Origin: Alviniconcha marisindica
Taxonomy: Eukaryota > Mollusca > Gastropoda > Provannidae
Length of the DNA stretch: 64,000 nucleotides
Assembly (NCBI GenBank): GCA_018857735.1
Contig: JABMCL010002719.1
Span: forward strand, 1 to 64,000
Direction of reading: 5' to 3'
The stretch's first letter is position 1. Each line of letters begins with the position of its first letter. Below the pieces are notes generated by a model that worked only from the letters and a program-made list of their open reading frames with translations, searched no databases and was not told the origin of the DNA. Positions 54,741-64,000 of this stretch are shown here, one piece after another. The position numbers and the translations under genes were made by a program.

Positions 54741-55059
54741 CTGTGTCATCAATGTTTACTACGTTCAATTTTGAATTAGATCTAGCCATTAGATCTAGAC
54801 ATTTTCTTCTGTATGATTACAGACTGGACTAAATGAATTATAGTAGAATCGATGTGCTGTCTTGACAATGAAAAATATTTATAGTCTGCCAATGTAGGCG
54901 CAGGTACGTTTACGATATTATTTCTGATGCGCTGTGCCAGCAATAAACTGAATCAACAAATCAAACAGGCTGCATAGACAACAGCGCTATCACAAAATGT
55001 GATCAACTGAATATTGGTAGTAGATTTGGTGTGCCAGTTCCAAGTTGCATAAGTTTGAA

Positions 55060-56250
55060 ACTTTGGGTCGATCGCAGAACTTTGCAACTTGTCGCAGATC
55101 CTTGCAACTCGGCCTGGTGGGATGAAACCGAACGGTAAATTAACTTTCCATCTTTCATCTGTTGTCATTATTATATTTTTATGTGCTGCTGTTATTTAAT
55201 GCCAGCCTGTTTCCTGACGTATGCGACGACGAAATTCGCGGCAGAAATTTCCGACATTGATTGAAAACTTTCATGTCTTTTACGACTATGCAAGACGGAA
55301 AGGCATGATCAAACCGCAAGTAAATAAATAAATCCAGTACATGAAACAGATAGGAAATCAATCTCTCTTTCATATGGTATGGTTAATTTTTACTTGATGT
55401 ATATATTCACCAGTTAGACAGTTCATGACGGTACCCTCTGTTGAGAACTTCGCAACTTCCCAAAACTGGCTGTTTTGCAGAAGTTTGCAACACGGTCTGA
55501 TGTGGTCAGATTAAAGACAGAATAATCTGAACCAGATTGGAAACATATAGAAGAATCTTTCATCTTTCTGGTGGTACCATTCGCTTAATTTTCAGTGCCC
55601 TAGTTATTTAGCAGTAATCAAGTGAAGCAAGTGACGACAAAAAGTTGCAGAAGTATGCAACTTTTGGAGTCGAGTTTGAAACTTCACGACGCCGTCACGC
55701 CGGCATGCATCACAGTGCAGTGTGTTTAAAATAAAAGCAAATTTAACACACAAAGATATGTAACTGATAGGAAATTTTCTCATCTTTTACATGGTACTAT
55801 TCTCTTTACATTCCGCTCCATAGTTATTAAGCGGTAGGCCCTTAAACAACAATACCATCCGAAAAGACGTCTGCAACTTTTGGATTTTGGATGTTTGTCG
55901 CAGAAGTTTGCAACACGGTTCCGTGTACCACGTGTACCACTCTTCAAATTGTCTGTACTCTAGATTTTTAACAATAAGCAAGTTTCTGGCAATATGCAAC
56001 TTTTCGGTTCGATTCTCAATCTTTTTGACGCTGTCGCAGAAGTTTTAAACACGTTGTGGTGTTGTCAAACTAAACAAAATGTAATGACATGAGGGTACGG
56101 GATCGATAGAAAAATCTTTCATCTATTATATGGTGTGGTTGTTTTTAACATACGTGCTGGGGGTTTTAACGGTAACGTCGTTTCTGACCTAAGGGTAGGC
56201 GACGCGTAGTAACACATTTTGGGGAAAAGTTGCAAACTTCTGCGATCGTG
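55060..56250 (+). repeat. Diverged tandem family, ~200-220-bp units
   Basis: TTTCATCTxxTxxxTGGT-like blocks recur near 55153, 55368, 55558, 55777 and 56117, each preceded or followed by GCAGAAGTTTGCAACACG-like blocks (about 55477, 55647, 55900, 56035; inverted near 56228). Periods are roughly 215, 190, 219 and 340 bp. No coding sequence. Confidence 0.75.
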
Positions 56251-56261
56251 TGACCCACCAT

Positions 56262-57105
56262 TAGTGTGCATATTTTCAAGCAGAATTAGGCAGCCGATGT
56301 AGAACTATAACGTCATTCATTGCACTTGTGCCTAACAAAATGGAGCAAAGAAAGAAACTCACTGGTTTCTACTTATTTATGAGGATGGAGACAATCCTGT
56401 AAAACTTCATGAGGAATTGACAGAGTTTTACAGCGAGCTTGGTATTGCAGATTGTAATGTGACACTACCGTGACGCCAAAGAACCTTTGACACCTGAACA
56501 AGAAAAAAACACCTACTTCTTGATGATAACGCCAGTACTCAGAGAGCTTGGTCACTGTGTCCTATCTAGACGAGCAAAATGTCCATGTTTTCACCCTACA
56601 GTCCAGACTTAAAGTGTTTTTTCTTTCTTTCTTTTCCCCCGGTGATGAAGCAGAAACTGGTAGGGCGGAGGTTTTTAATGTGTACATGGTCTGTCAACAT
56701 CTGTCGTTTCAGAGCTCATGAATTTTCCCCTCATCATAGTACCAGAAGGCATGTAAGGCGTAGCTGAAAAAGTTGAAATTGCATAGCAAGAAGGGAATAA
56801 TACTTCGAGGGAATGTGAAAGTGTCAAGTAAATCATATGATCATTCCGGCGTTCATGTTTTCAGAAATGGTGCACTCCTCGTAATCGATTGTTCGGGGTG
56901 CCTGTATTATAGGATGTCTGTAATTTAGTATTACTGTTATTTTATTTTTTAAATGAGGTTATATCAATGAGTAACGAACACTTATTTCTGTTAAAAGGCA
57001 CAGAGTACTGGCCTACGCCGAACTGGCGTGACGTCATTTCGCAGCGGTCAATGAAATAAATGAACGGCAATGGCAGGCGAGCCCCATGCATAGCAAAATA
57101 TTTTG
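56262..57105 (+). pseudogene. Mariner-like element, copy 2, same internal deletion
   Basis: It aligns with 44718-45600. The HTH block (LHEELTEFYSELGIADCNV, about 56405-56460), DDNAST-like block (about 56520), YSPDLK (56602-56619), LVGRRF (56657-56675) and C-terminus are present. The junction GTGACGCCAAAGAAC is the same as in copy 1. The left neighbour is the tandem family and not the 44.0-44.7 kb sequence, so the true left end of the core is near 56262/44718. A (GT)n tract starts just beyond its right end. Confidence 0.8.
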
Positions 57106-57120
57106 TTGCCACCGAATACT

Positions 57121-57178
<58 letters not shown>
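57121..57178. repeat. (GT)n microsatellite
   Basis: About 29 uninterrupted GT units. Confidence 0.97.
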
Positions 57179-57179
<1 letters not shown>

Positions 57180-57824
57180 TCAAAAGCTGATACTCTAAGA
57201 TTGGAATTTGGCATGAATGCACAAGATGAACGAGACTGCATTTCTTACAAACACTGTGACACTATTACAAGCAGACCTGACTGCCGCCAGAACGCTGACA
57301 ATGTATGTATCGGATCATCCACCTTGAGCGTTGTTCTTTCATATATCCTGTCAATTAACATAATTATGTCAAATTAAACTGGTGCTCTAGGCAGAAAACC
57401 ATTCTGTCTAGGCTTGGGTAATCATTTCCCCCCCAAATAAACAAACAAACAAAAATCGACACACCTGACCACCCGACCGGCCGAAAAACGGGTTTCTAGC
57501 AGTCACTTCAGAAGAGTGAGTATTGCCTACGTGTCATTATACTCTTGTAATTGCCCTGGTTGTGGGTTCTCTGTGCTGTTCAGGTGTACACATGGCGGTG
57601 TAGACAGCAACCTCTGTGTACTCTGTTATTCTTCCAATCCACGACCACGGGTAATGGTCTCATGTTCTAACACTCGTCAACAATACCCGATCTGCCGCAA
57701 CCGATGAACTGGCGGAAAATGTCCAACACTTCCATAGTTTAGCAGTACGATGATCATCCATTTCAGCTTATATACGGTCCACCTTGACCTTGACTGAAAC
57801 TTTTGGTGCAGCGTCTGCACCAAT
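57179..57824. other. No gene seen
   Basis: Short plus frames near 57516-57707 have no recognisable domain. Confidence 0.4.
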
Positions 57825-60560
57825 ATTTTTTATTTTTTTATTTTTTTAAATTCAATATAACAAATATAACACAATTATACGACATATCAGTACACCCGTT
57901 CCAACAGTGGATAACATACGTATACAAATATACATGCACATGTTATACATACATAATAGACAAAAAGATACATCCATACAGACAAAGAGTTGGACAAAGT
58001 ACTTCATAGACAGATATTTGCCTTCACAATGAGTGACTGACTGCCTGTCACATGTGTATATATTCTAAATCTAAAATAACTACATATGCCCTGAGGTTAT
58101 CAGTTTTCTGTTTTCAAAATAGGCTTATAACAGAGCCAGTTCAAGATAAAGGTGGGCAGTTCGCCGCTGATTTTTGCATTGTATTCATCTATTTTGTATT
58201 TCAGCATCAGTTGTTGAAGGAAGCAGGAGAAAGTTGGCAAGCACTTGTCGAGTTTGCATTTGTATATAAATTGCTTAGCTTGAAGTATCACTAAGTCAAA
58301 GACTATGTCAGTTTTGATGTCTATTTCTGTTCCAAACAATACAAGATTTTGTGTAAATTTTACATTTAGCGCTGTCTCACATTTTCCTTTCAATGTTGTT
58401 TCCAGCGAAGTCCAAAAACGTCTGATACAAGCACATTTCCAAAACATATGTTCAATGCTATCTTTTTCGTCATTGCAGAAGCCACACTGAGTGTTAGCAG
58501 TGACTCCCATTTTGTTTAATACTATGTTAGTAGCTATTATTCTATGTATAATGCGCATTTAAGTTTTACATCTTTAATTTTTTGTACTTTTATGAAAACT
58601 GTATTCCAAGAAATATTTGACTTCAGTTTTTCATTCCATTTCAAGCAACAATTTGGCATACAGTTGTCGTTTACGAGAATGTTGTAATAGAGCCTTGTAC
58701 CCTTTGGTGCAGAGTAGATTGTACTCAGCGAGATATTTACCTCATTTGCCATGTTATTACCAATAAGTATCGTAGACGTCTTGATATAATGTTTTATTGA
58801 ACTGGTGCAACTATTAAAAGTCAAGAAATCAACCGTCATGTCAAACTTTGTATTAAATTCTGCAAGAGTGCGAAACCGCCCATTTTCTATTATAAAATGA
58901 GCGATACAGTACACTCCATTGCCAACCCACTGTGTGTATTTGATCATCTTGTTTCCGATCATCATATTTTTGTGATAAAAAACAGGTTCAGAAAGAAGTT
59001 GAGATATCGAGTTTACTAAAGAAAATTCCATAAGCTTTGAAGACGTCTGACCAGAAGGAATTATTGTTGACAGTTTAGTTGAAAAAGCAAGGGCCGTAGC
59101 ACTCTAATTGATGAAGAAATGGATACAACTCCATCGGAACATTTCTCCATTTATGATTTGATATCTTTAACTTTTTTATCCATGTGAGTTTTAGAGCTAG
59201 AATATACGTTTTAATATCTGGAATATTTAGACCTCCACTTTTTACATCTTTTATTGTCGTCTTTCTGGCAATTCTGTCTTGTTTTCCATTCCAAACAAAT
59301 TTAAAACATATTTTTTGAAGATCTTTCACAAAGTTATCAGGGGGGTCAGGCAGCAAAATCCACAAATGGAACAGTTTTGACAGAATCAGTGACTTCAGTA
59401 TAGCAACTCTTCCTAGCGGGGTTATTACCTAAGTGACCAAATTCTGAACAGTTTTTTAACTTCGTCGAAATTTTTATTGTAGTTTATTGCTGCACACTCT
59501 TTTAAATCCTGGGTAAACCATATGCCAAGGATCTTAAACATAGTTGGATTCCATACCATTTTCAAATGCGGCATATATTTTACTCTTGAATATTTTTTGC
59601 TACCTAACCATATGGCCTGTGTTTTGTCCGCATTCAAAAACAGACCAGATACTTTTCCAAATTTATTAATTGCATCTATTGATTTTTCAAATGATTTCTT
59701 CTCTCCATTGTTCATTAGTTGTGTGTCATCTGCGAATTGAGATATTTTGTGTTCTACTTTGTTTATCCAGATTCCCTTGATATCACTATCTTCTCGAATC
59801 ATGATTGCTAAAATTTCAACACACAAAATAAATATGTATGGTGATATCGGGTCGCCCTGTCGGCACCCACGCTCTACTGTAAACCATTGGGTTGTCTGTC
59901 CATTCACTATTACCGTTGATTTTATGTTTTTTTAAAAAGTATCTATCCATCTACAAAGGTCTTTTCCAAAACCAAATGCTCGAAGAGCACTAAACATGAA
60001 CCGCCAATCAAGAGAGTCAAACACTTTCTCAAAGTCGAGGCATAGCAACAATCCAGGCTTATGTTTTGTATTCAGATAGTTTATCAAGTCATAAATCAAC
60101 CGAACGTTATCACCCATGTATCTGTTGGAAATGAAGCCTGTCTGATCATCATCAATTAGTGATGGTAGTACTCTTTTAATTCTGTTAGCGATACAGGAAG
60201 ATCCAATTTTGTATATGACATTAAGGAGAGAGATTGGTCTCCAGTTTTTAATGTTATCTCTAGGTTTGTCGCCCTTGGGAATACAAGTAATAATGCCTTC
60301 CTTTTGAGTGGTGGATAGCTCGCCATCATCAAATGCCTTATTTAAAGCTCTAACTACAAATGGTTCAAGCTGCTTCCAAGCACTTGAAAAATTCTGCCCC
60401 AAAACCATCCGTACCAGGGCTTTTTTCATGTTTCATATTTTTCAACGCTGTTCCTGCCTCCTCTATTGTTATTTTCCCTTCTAATGATCTTGATTCTTCC
60501 TCAGATAGTTTTGGAATTTCCGTTACCAGTTGTGAGATTGATCTCACACTCTTCTAGGTC
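57825..60560 (-). pseudogene. L1/Tx1-like LINE, most complete ORF2 in the window
   Basis: From 60547 the minus strand gives a leader (EAGTALKNMKHEKSPGTDGF), then KEGIITCIPKGDKPRDNIKN and WRPISLLNVIYKIG, DDDQTGFISNRYMGDN, CLDFEKVFDSLDW with the first catalytic Asp, RGCRQGDPISPYIF, FADDTQLM with the catalytic DD (59736-59725), a FKILGIWFTQDLKECA thumb, a FVWNGKQDRIARKT connector, and a CCLKWN and CGFCNDEKDSIEHMFWKC C-terminal zinc region (58558-58450). A TAA at 59934-59932 replaces a Tyr codon, a frameshift lies near 59430, and others near 59060 and 58545. The endonuclease and ORF1 are absent. The A-rich end at 57825-57850 is the probable 3' tail. Confidence 0.9.
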
Positions 60561-60644
60561 CACAAACTAAAGCTGAGCAACGGAACGACAGACACCTGGT
60601 TTTCGAACAAAACTGTTAAAATAATTCATGACGCACCCCTATTG

Positions 60645-60870
60645 ACGACGAAAGGCATATGCAGCTGCACTCAAATGAAGCAAACAACATTCACTTGAAT
60701 GCTAACATCAGACTTAAATCATAATGCAATACAATGAAAGAAATTACATTCATCAGACATGAATGATCGTGCATTTCACCTGTCAGCATCGTACCTTATG
60801 GTGGTCAAACGGAGAGTTTGCGATGAGAGAACTTAGGGCTTACCGCGGAACCCTTCACTACTTTCGGAAC
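60645..60870 (+). repeat. Dispersed repeat, copy 2 (matches 40600-40830)
   Basis: Same order of blocks as 40600-40830, ending AACCCTTCACTACTTT. It is followed within 100 bp by the LINE ORF1 start. Confidence 0.8.
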
Positions 60871-60955
60871 ACAGTTCACCGTAACGTGCAGTCGCACAGA
60901 TTTTTCGGCTCGTCAAGATTTCATTAATTTTGTCCGTAATTGGACTAATTACACG

Positions 60956-62283
60956 ATGTCTTGTACATTGGAGTGCTACAGGACGCTCATAGGGGCATTC
61001 TGTTCCGTTCTGCAAAAAATCTTGACGAGAACAGCCAGAATAGCAGCTGGAAGAGTAAGGGGGCTTCGTGTGAACTCGTACGCAGCAAGCATTGCAATGG
61101 CGACACTGCTTGTGTTGTTGATGATCGGCGGTGTTGAACCCCATCCTGGCCCAACTGATGACATGATCGCAAACAGAAAGAGAGACAGCACTTCTTCAGC
61201 CAATGACGGCAACCACAACGACCGTGGCAACGCCATTTCCCCTCCAACAGTCGACCAACTGTTTGCTGCAATCAGCGAACTTTCACAAGCTGTGAACCGT
61301 GTAGAAGCAGCACAGGCCGCTCTGAGCACACAACAAACACACAACACGGCGGCAGTTCACAGCGGTTGGCCGATGTGGAGAAGCAATTGGATGAGCGGTT
61401 GAAGACTCTAGAAGACAACAACGATGTCCTGTCAGCGGATGTAGGAGAAATGTCTACCAAGGTAGAACAACTGGAGGAGGAAAACCAGTTCATCAAAGAC
61501 AGACTGAGAAATCTGGAAGAGAAACTTGATTCAGCTGAGAACCACTCGAAGCGAAACAACCTGTTGTTCTACGGGATACCGACAGCAGCGGGAGAGACGT
61601 GGTCAGACTGCGAAGACAAGGTGATGAACATCATTAAAACGGACATGAAGATCACAGACGGTGTGGCAATTGAAAGAGCTCATCGGGTCGGCAAAGCGAT
61701 CATAATTAAGCTCCTGTCCTACAAGGATAAAGAAAAAATACTGAAGGGAGCCAAGAACCTGGCCAGCACCAACAAAGACATATCGGTTAGAGAGGACTTT
61801 TCCCAGGCCGTGCAGACCAAGAGGAGTAAACTGGTGCCAGTGATGAAGGCCCTACGGAAGGACGGGAAGCGAGCCAGACTCCGGTTTGACAAACTGGTGA
61901 CAGACGACGGTACCTTCACCTTTAAGCTGCAGACCAACCTGATCGAGAAGCTGGACGGCGATCGAAGAAGCAGGAGTAAGACCACAGCGGACTGGAGCAG
62001 CGGAAACACAAAGCGCTACAATGAGGCCGGCGACAGCGACAGCAACATGTGGGGAAACCCACACAGATCGCAACACAAGAGCCGCAGCAGACGACACACT
62101 GGTAGTCAGATCAACACACCTAGCACGAGCACGGAGCGCCGACAGTGGTCACGCGTCCTGAGGTCAGAGGTCAGGCAACAGTACACACCAGCGTCCAAGC
62201 GTCAAACAGGCGTCAGGGACCATGGGTCTGCGGATGCGGGTGGAGCGCACCCACAGAGAATGGATACCGACCGGTCTGCATGA
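60956..62283 (+). pseudogene. LINE ORF1 (RRM/coiled-coil type) with one frameshift
   Basis: From the ATG at 60956 the frame has a hydrophobic N-terminus, then MIGGVEPHPGPT (residues 56-67, 61121-61156), a degenerate 2A-like motif. After a frame change near 61370 (overlap 61366-61402) a second frame runs to 62283 with a coiled coil (KQLDERLKTLEDNN to ENHSKRNN), RNNLLFYGIP, CEDKVMNIIK, AIERAHRVGKAIIIKLLSYK, EDFSQAVQTKRSKLVPVMKA, RKDGKRARLRFDKL and a Ser/Arg-rich tail. This order (coil, RRM-like, basic tail) is an L1/CR1-type ORF1p, which binds element RNA. One indel would break function. The ORF2 at 62359 follows at 75 bp. Confidence 0.85.
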
Positions 62284-62358
62284 CGGGTAGGCCAGCCTCT
62301 TAGGAGCCATGGAGCTGCTGACAGTGCTTATGAAAGTGGCCCAGCGACGGAATTTCTA

Positions 62359-64000
62359 GTGAAAGCGAACAGTCTCCGCGCGCAGGTAATGGCACTAAAC
62401 AGTGTCCGCAAGCAGTCGGGTAATGCTAGTGACCAGCCAACTGCTGACAGTGACAGTTCTGGTACGGACAGCTCTGGGCATGATGAGATAAACAATAACA
62501 GGGAGCAAAGGGACGTCCAGCTAGAAAGCCAGGCTTCCCCGGCTGAGTCGTTTACCATTTGTGCATGGAATGTGACTGGCTTGTTGGATAAACTAGCAGA
62601 TCGGGAATTTGTCAGGTACGTTCAGTTATTTGATATAGTATAGTATGCCTTGGTGAAACATTCCTCGATTACCTAACGACTGAGACTTTTCCAGAGCACT
62701 TTGTGTTTGTTAGACCAGCGGTTAAGCTCAGTCACATGGGAAGGAGATCAGGGGGTGTAATCACGTTGGTAAGAAAACAGCTGACGACAGCGGTCGAAAA
62801 CATTGAGGTTGACTTGGACAGTATTCTTCTCCTCAAATTGTCCGGAAGTGTTTTTAATGTGGACAGAGATGTGTTTCTTATCTGTTGCTATGTATGCCCC
62901 CAACATTCCCCGTATTATAGAGACAAAGACTTCAAGTGCGGGTTACAACTGGTGGAGGAATGCATTATGTACGTAAACGAGAAATATGACTGCCCTTAAG
63001 TTTTTGTCTGTGGGGACTTGAATTCTCGCACTGCTGATAGAAACAACTATAGCAATAACGATGTCCCCGATGAAAATTCAGACAGTGAATCTGAAGCCGG
63101 GGGTAGGAAGTCCATGGACAAAACAGTGAACACTTTTGGGGCAAAACTGCTTGACATGTGTTACATTCATAAAATGCGAATTTTGAACGGGGACTGCGAT
63201 GGTGACAGTGAGGGAGAGTTCACGTTTGTGTCACACAGTGGGTCCAGCGTGAATGACTATTTTCTTGTGGCCTTGGACTTTCCCCGAGTCCAAAATAGTG
63301 CAGGTCCATGTTTCTCCACGTGTTGAATCGCAGCACATGCCGGTGTCACTCACTCTAAACACGGCACACCAACACGGAGCACGTGCAACTGCTGACCAAG
63401 CCACTGTAGTCACAAAACTCGTCTGGCAAGACAACCTGACACGAACTTTCCAAAACAATGTCAGGTCAAGTGTGTTTACAAATACTCTGGGAGAGGCCAC
63501 TGAACAGATTGCACGTGATCCGAACAAGGCGCTTAACATATTTGTGTCTCTTTTGCTGAACGCTGCTGAGCCAATGAAGAAAACGTTTTTCAATCGCAAG
63601 GGAAAAAAGCAAGGGGCTCCATGGTTTGATAGTGAATGTAGGCAGTCCAAACAAAGTGTGAAACGATTGTTGAGACGATGGAAAAGAACCAAGGGTGGTA
63701 ACGATAGGGTTACACGGACAAAACACCATAGTTTGCTCCAAAAGAAAAAAAGGGAATACGACGAAAACAAGTGTGAAGGCTTGACGAAAAACCTTCGGGC
63801 CCAGCAGTCGTTCTGGAAAGCAGTCAAGAGTATAAACAGGGGGGCGGGCAGAGGCAACGATATTTCCTCAGAGGAGTGGTTAGCACACTTTAAGTCAGTT
63901 TTTGGTACAAACTCGTGTGAGGATAATCTTTCTGAAAACACAAATGAGGATGATAATGATGATGATACACATGCCTCGGAGTATGACGTAGAACTGAACC
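62359..64000 (+). pseudogene. CR1/L2-like LINE ORF2: APE endonuclease and linker, runs off the window
   Basis: FTICAWNVTGLLDKLADREF opens the endonuclease (NVxGL Asn at ~62570), followed by a break at 62636-62645 where TAGTA is duplicated. Then come FVRPAVKLSHMGRRSGGVIT, LICCYVCPQHSPYYRDKD, an in-frame TAA at 62998-63000, CGDLNSRTADRN (catalytic GDxN), KSMDKTVNTFGAKLLDMC, RILNGDCDGD and SSVNDYFLV. A frameshift near 63280 leads to ESKIVQVHVSPRVESQHMPV and a linker with APWFDSECRQSKQSVKRLLR, KKREYDEN, SFWKAVKSIN and WLAHFKSVFG. RT lies beyond 64000. At least three disabling changes are visible. Confidence 0.85.

Noticed and set aside
63231..63941. 236-codon minus-strand frame
   Set aside because: The plus strand carries the recognisable LINE ORF2 linker; the minus frame has no domain.

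Overview
This window is eukaryotic, intergenic-to-intronic DNA from an animal. The evidence is spliced coding exons with GT/AG borders, tRNA-derived SINEs, many decayed non-LTR retrotransposons, mariner and foldback elements, and abundant CA/GT, CGTG and GA microsatellites. The mix of LINE types (I/Nimb-like with three CCHC knuckles and an RNase H, L1/Tx1-like ORF2s, CR1/L2-like ORF2) and the SINE body suggest a lophotrochozoan, probably a marine mollusc. That assignment is an inference; no species is claimed. There is no prokaryotic operon, rRNA gene or CRISPR array. Most coding-like sequence belongs to broken mobile elements.

Layout. 1-1455 is almost entirely homopolymer runs and looks like failed base-calling or consensus. 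1456-4068 is a 2.6-kb palindrome with essentially no spacer, and its outer arm ends inside a LINE; I read it as a fold-back read or assembly artefact, with a genuine palindrome as the alternative. 3850-5395 (-) is an L1/Tx1-like LINE carrying a 42-bp inverted duplication. 5485-8055 (+) is a decayed I/Nimb-like LINE (RT, RNase H, C-terminus). 10200-14650 (+) is a second copy with an intact ORF1 start and three zinc knuckles, joined by a deletion to the middle of its own RT. 15305-17145 holds a Ty3/Gypsy pol scrap and an LTR-like end. 17426-18660 (-), 21763-23620 (+), 25930-26835 (+) and 57825-60560 (-) are further LINE remnants. 26880-27795 is an internally deleted DIRS/Ngaro-like tyrosine-recombinase retroelement. 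23700-24334 and 26500-26783 show SINE insertions with exact target-site duplications, including insertions only about 40 nt long.

The only convincing host gene is on the minus strand. Three phase-compatible exons (39965-39663, 33355-33101, 30880-30695) encode most of an AGC-type kinase domain of the DMPK/MRCK/ROCK/citron group, with HRD, DFG, APE and DxWSxG motifs and an unusually long activation segment. The 6.3-kb and 2.2-kb introns hold a TIR element, foldback elements, a decayed I/Nimb ORF1, hairpins and long purine/pyrimidine and Z-DNA-prone tracts. Exons for the N-lobe are not recognised; a possible 3' exon lies at 29108-29536.

From 43.3 to 57.1 kb come foldback elements, mariner-like copies sharing one internal deletion, a tRNA-derived SINE, and a 4-kb satellite array (50175-54130) built of ~97-bp monomers organised as ~290-bp trimers, followed by an inverted stretch of the same monomers and a second ~200-bp tandem family. 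The right end (60.9-64.0 kb, +) is the 5' half of a CR1/L2-like LINE whose ORF1 begins with a degenerate 2A-like motif; it runs off the window.
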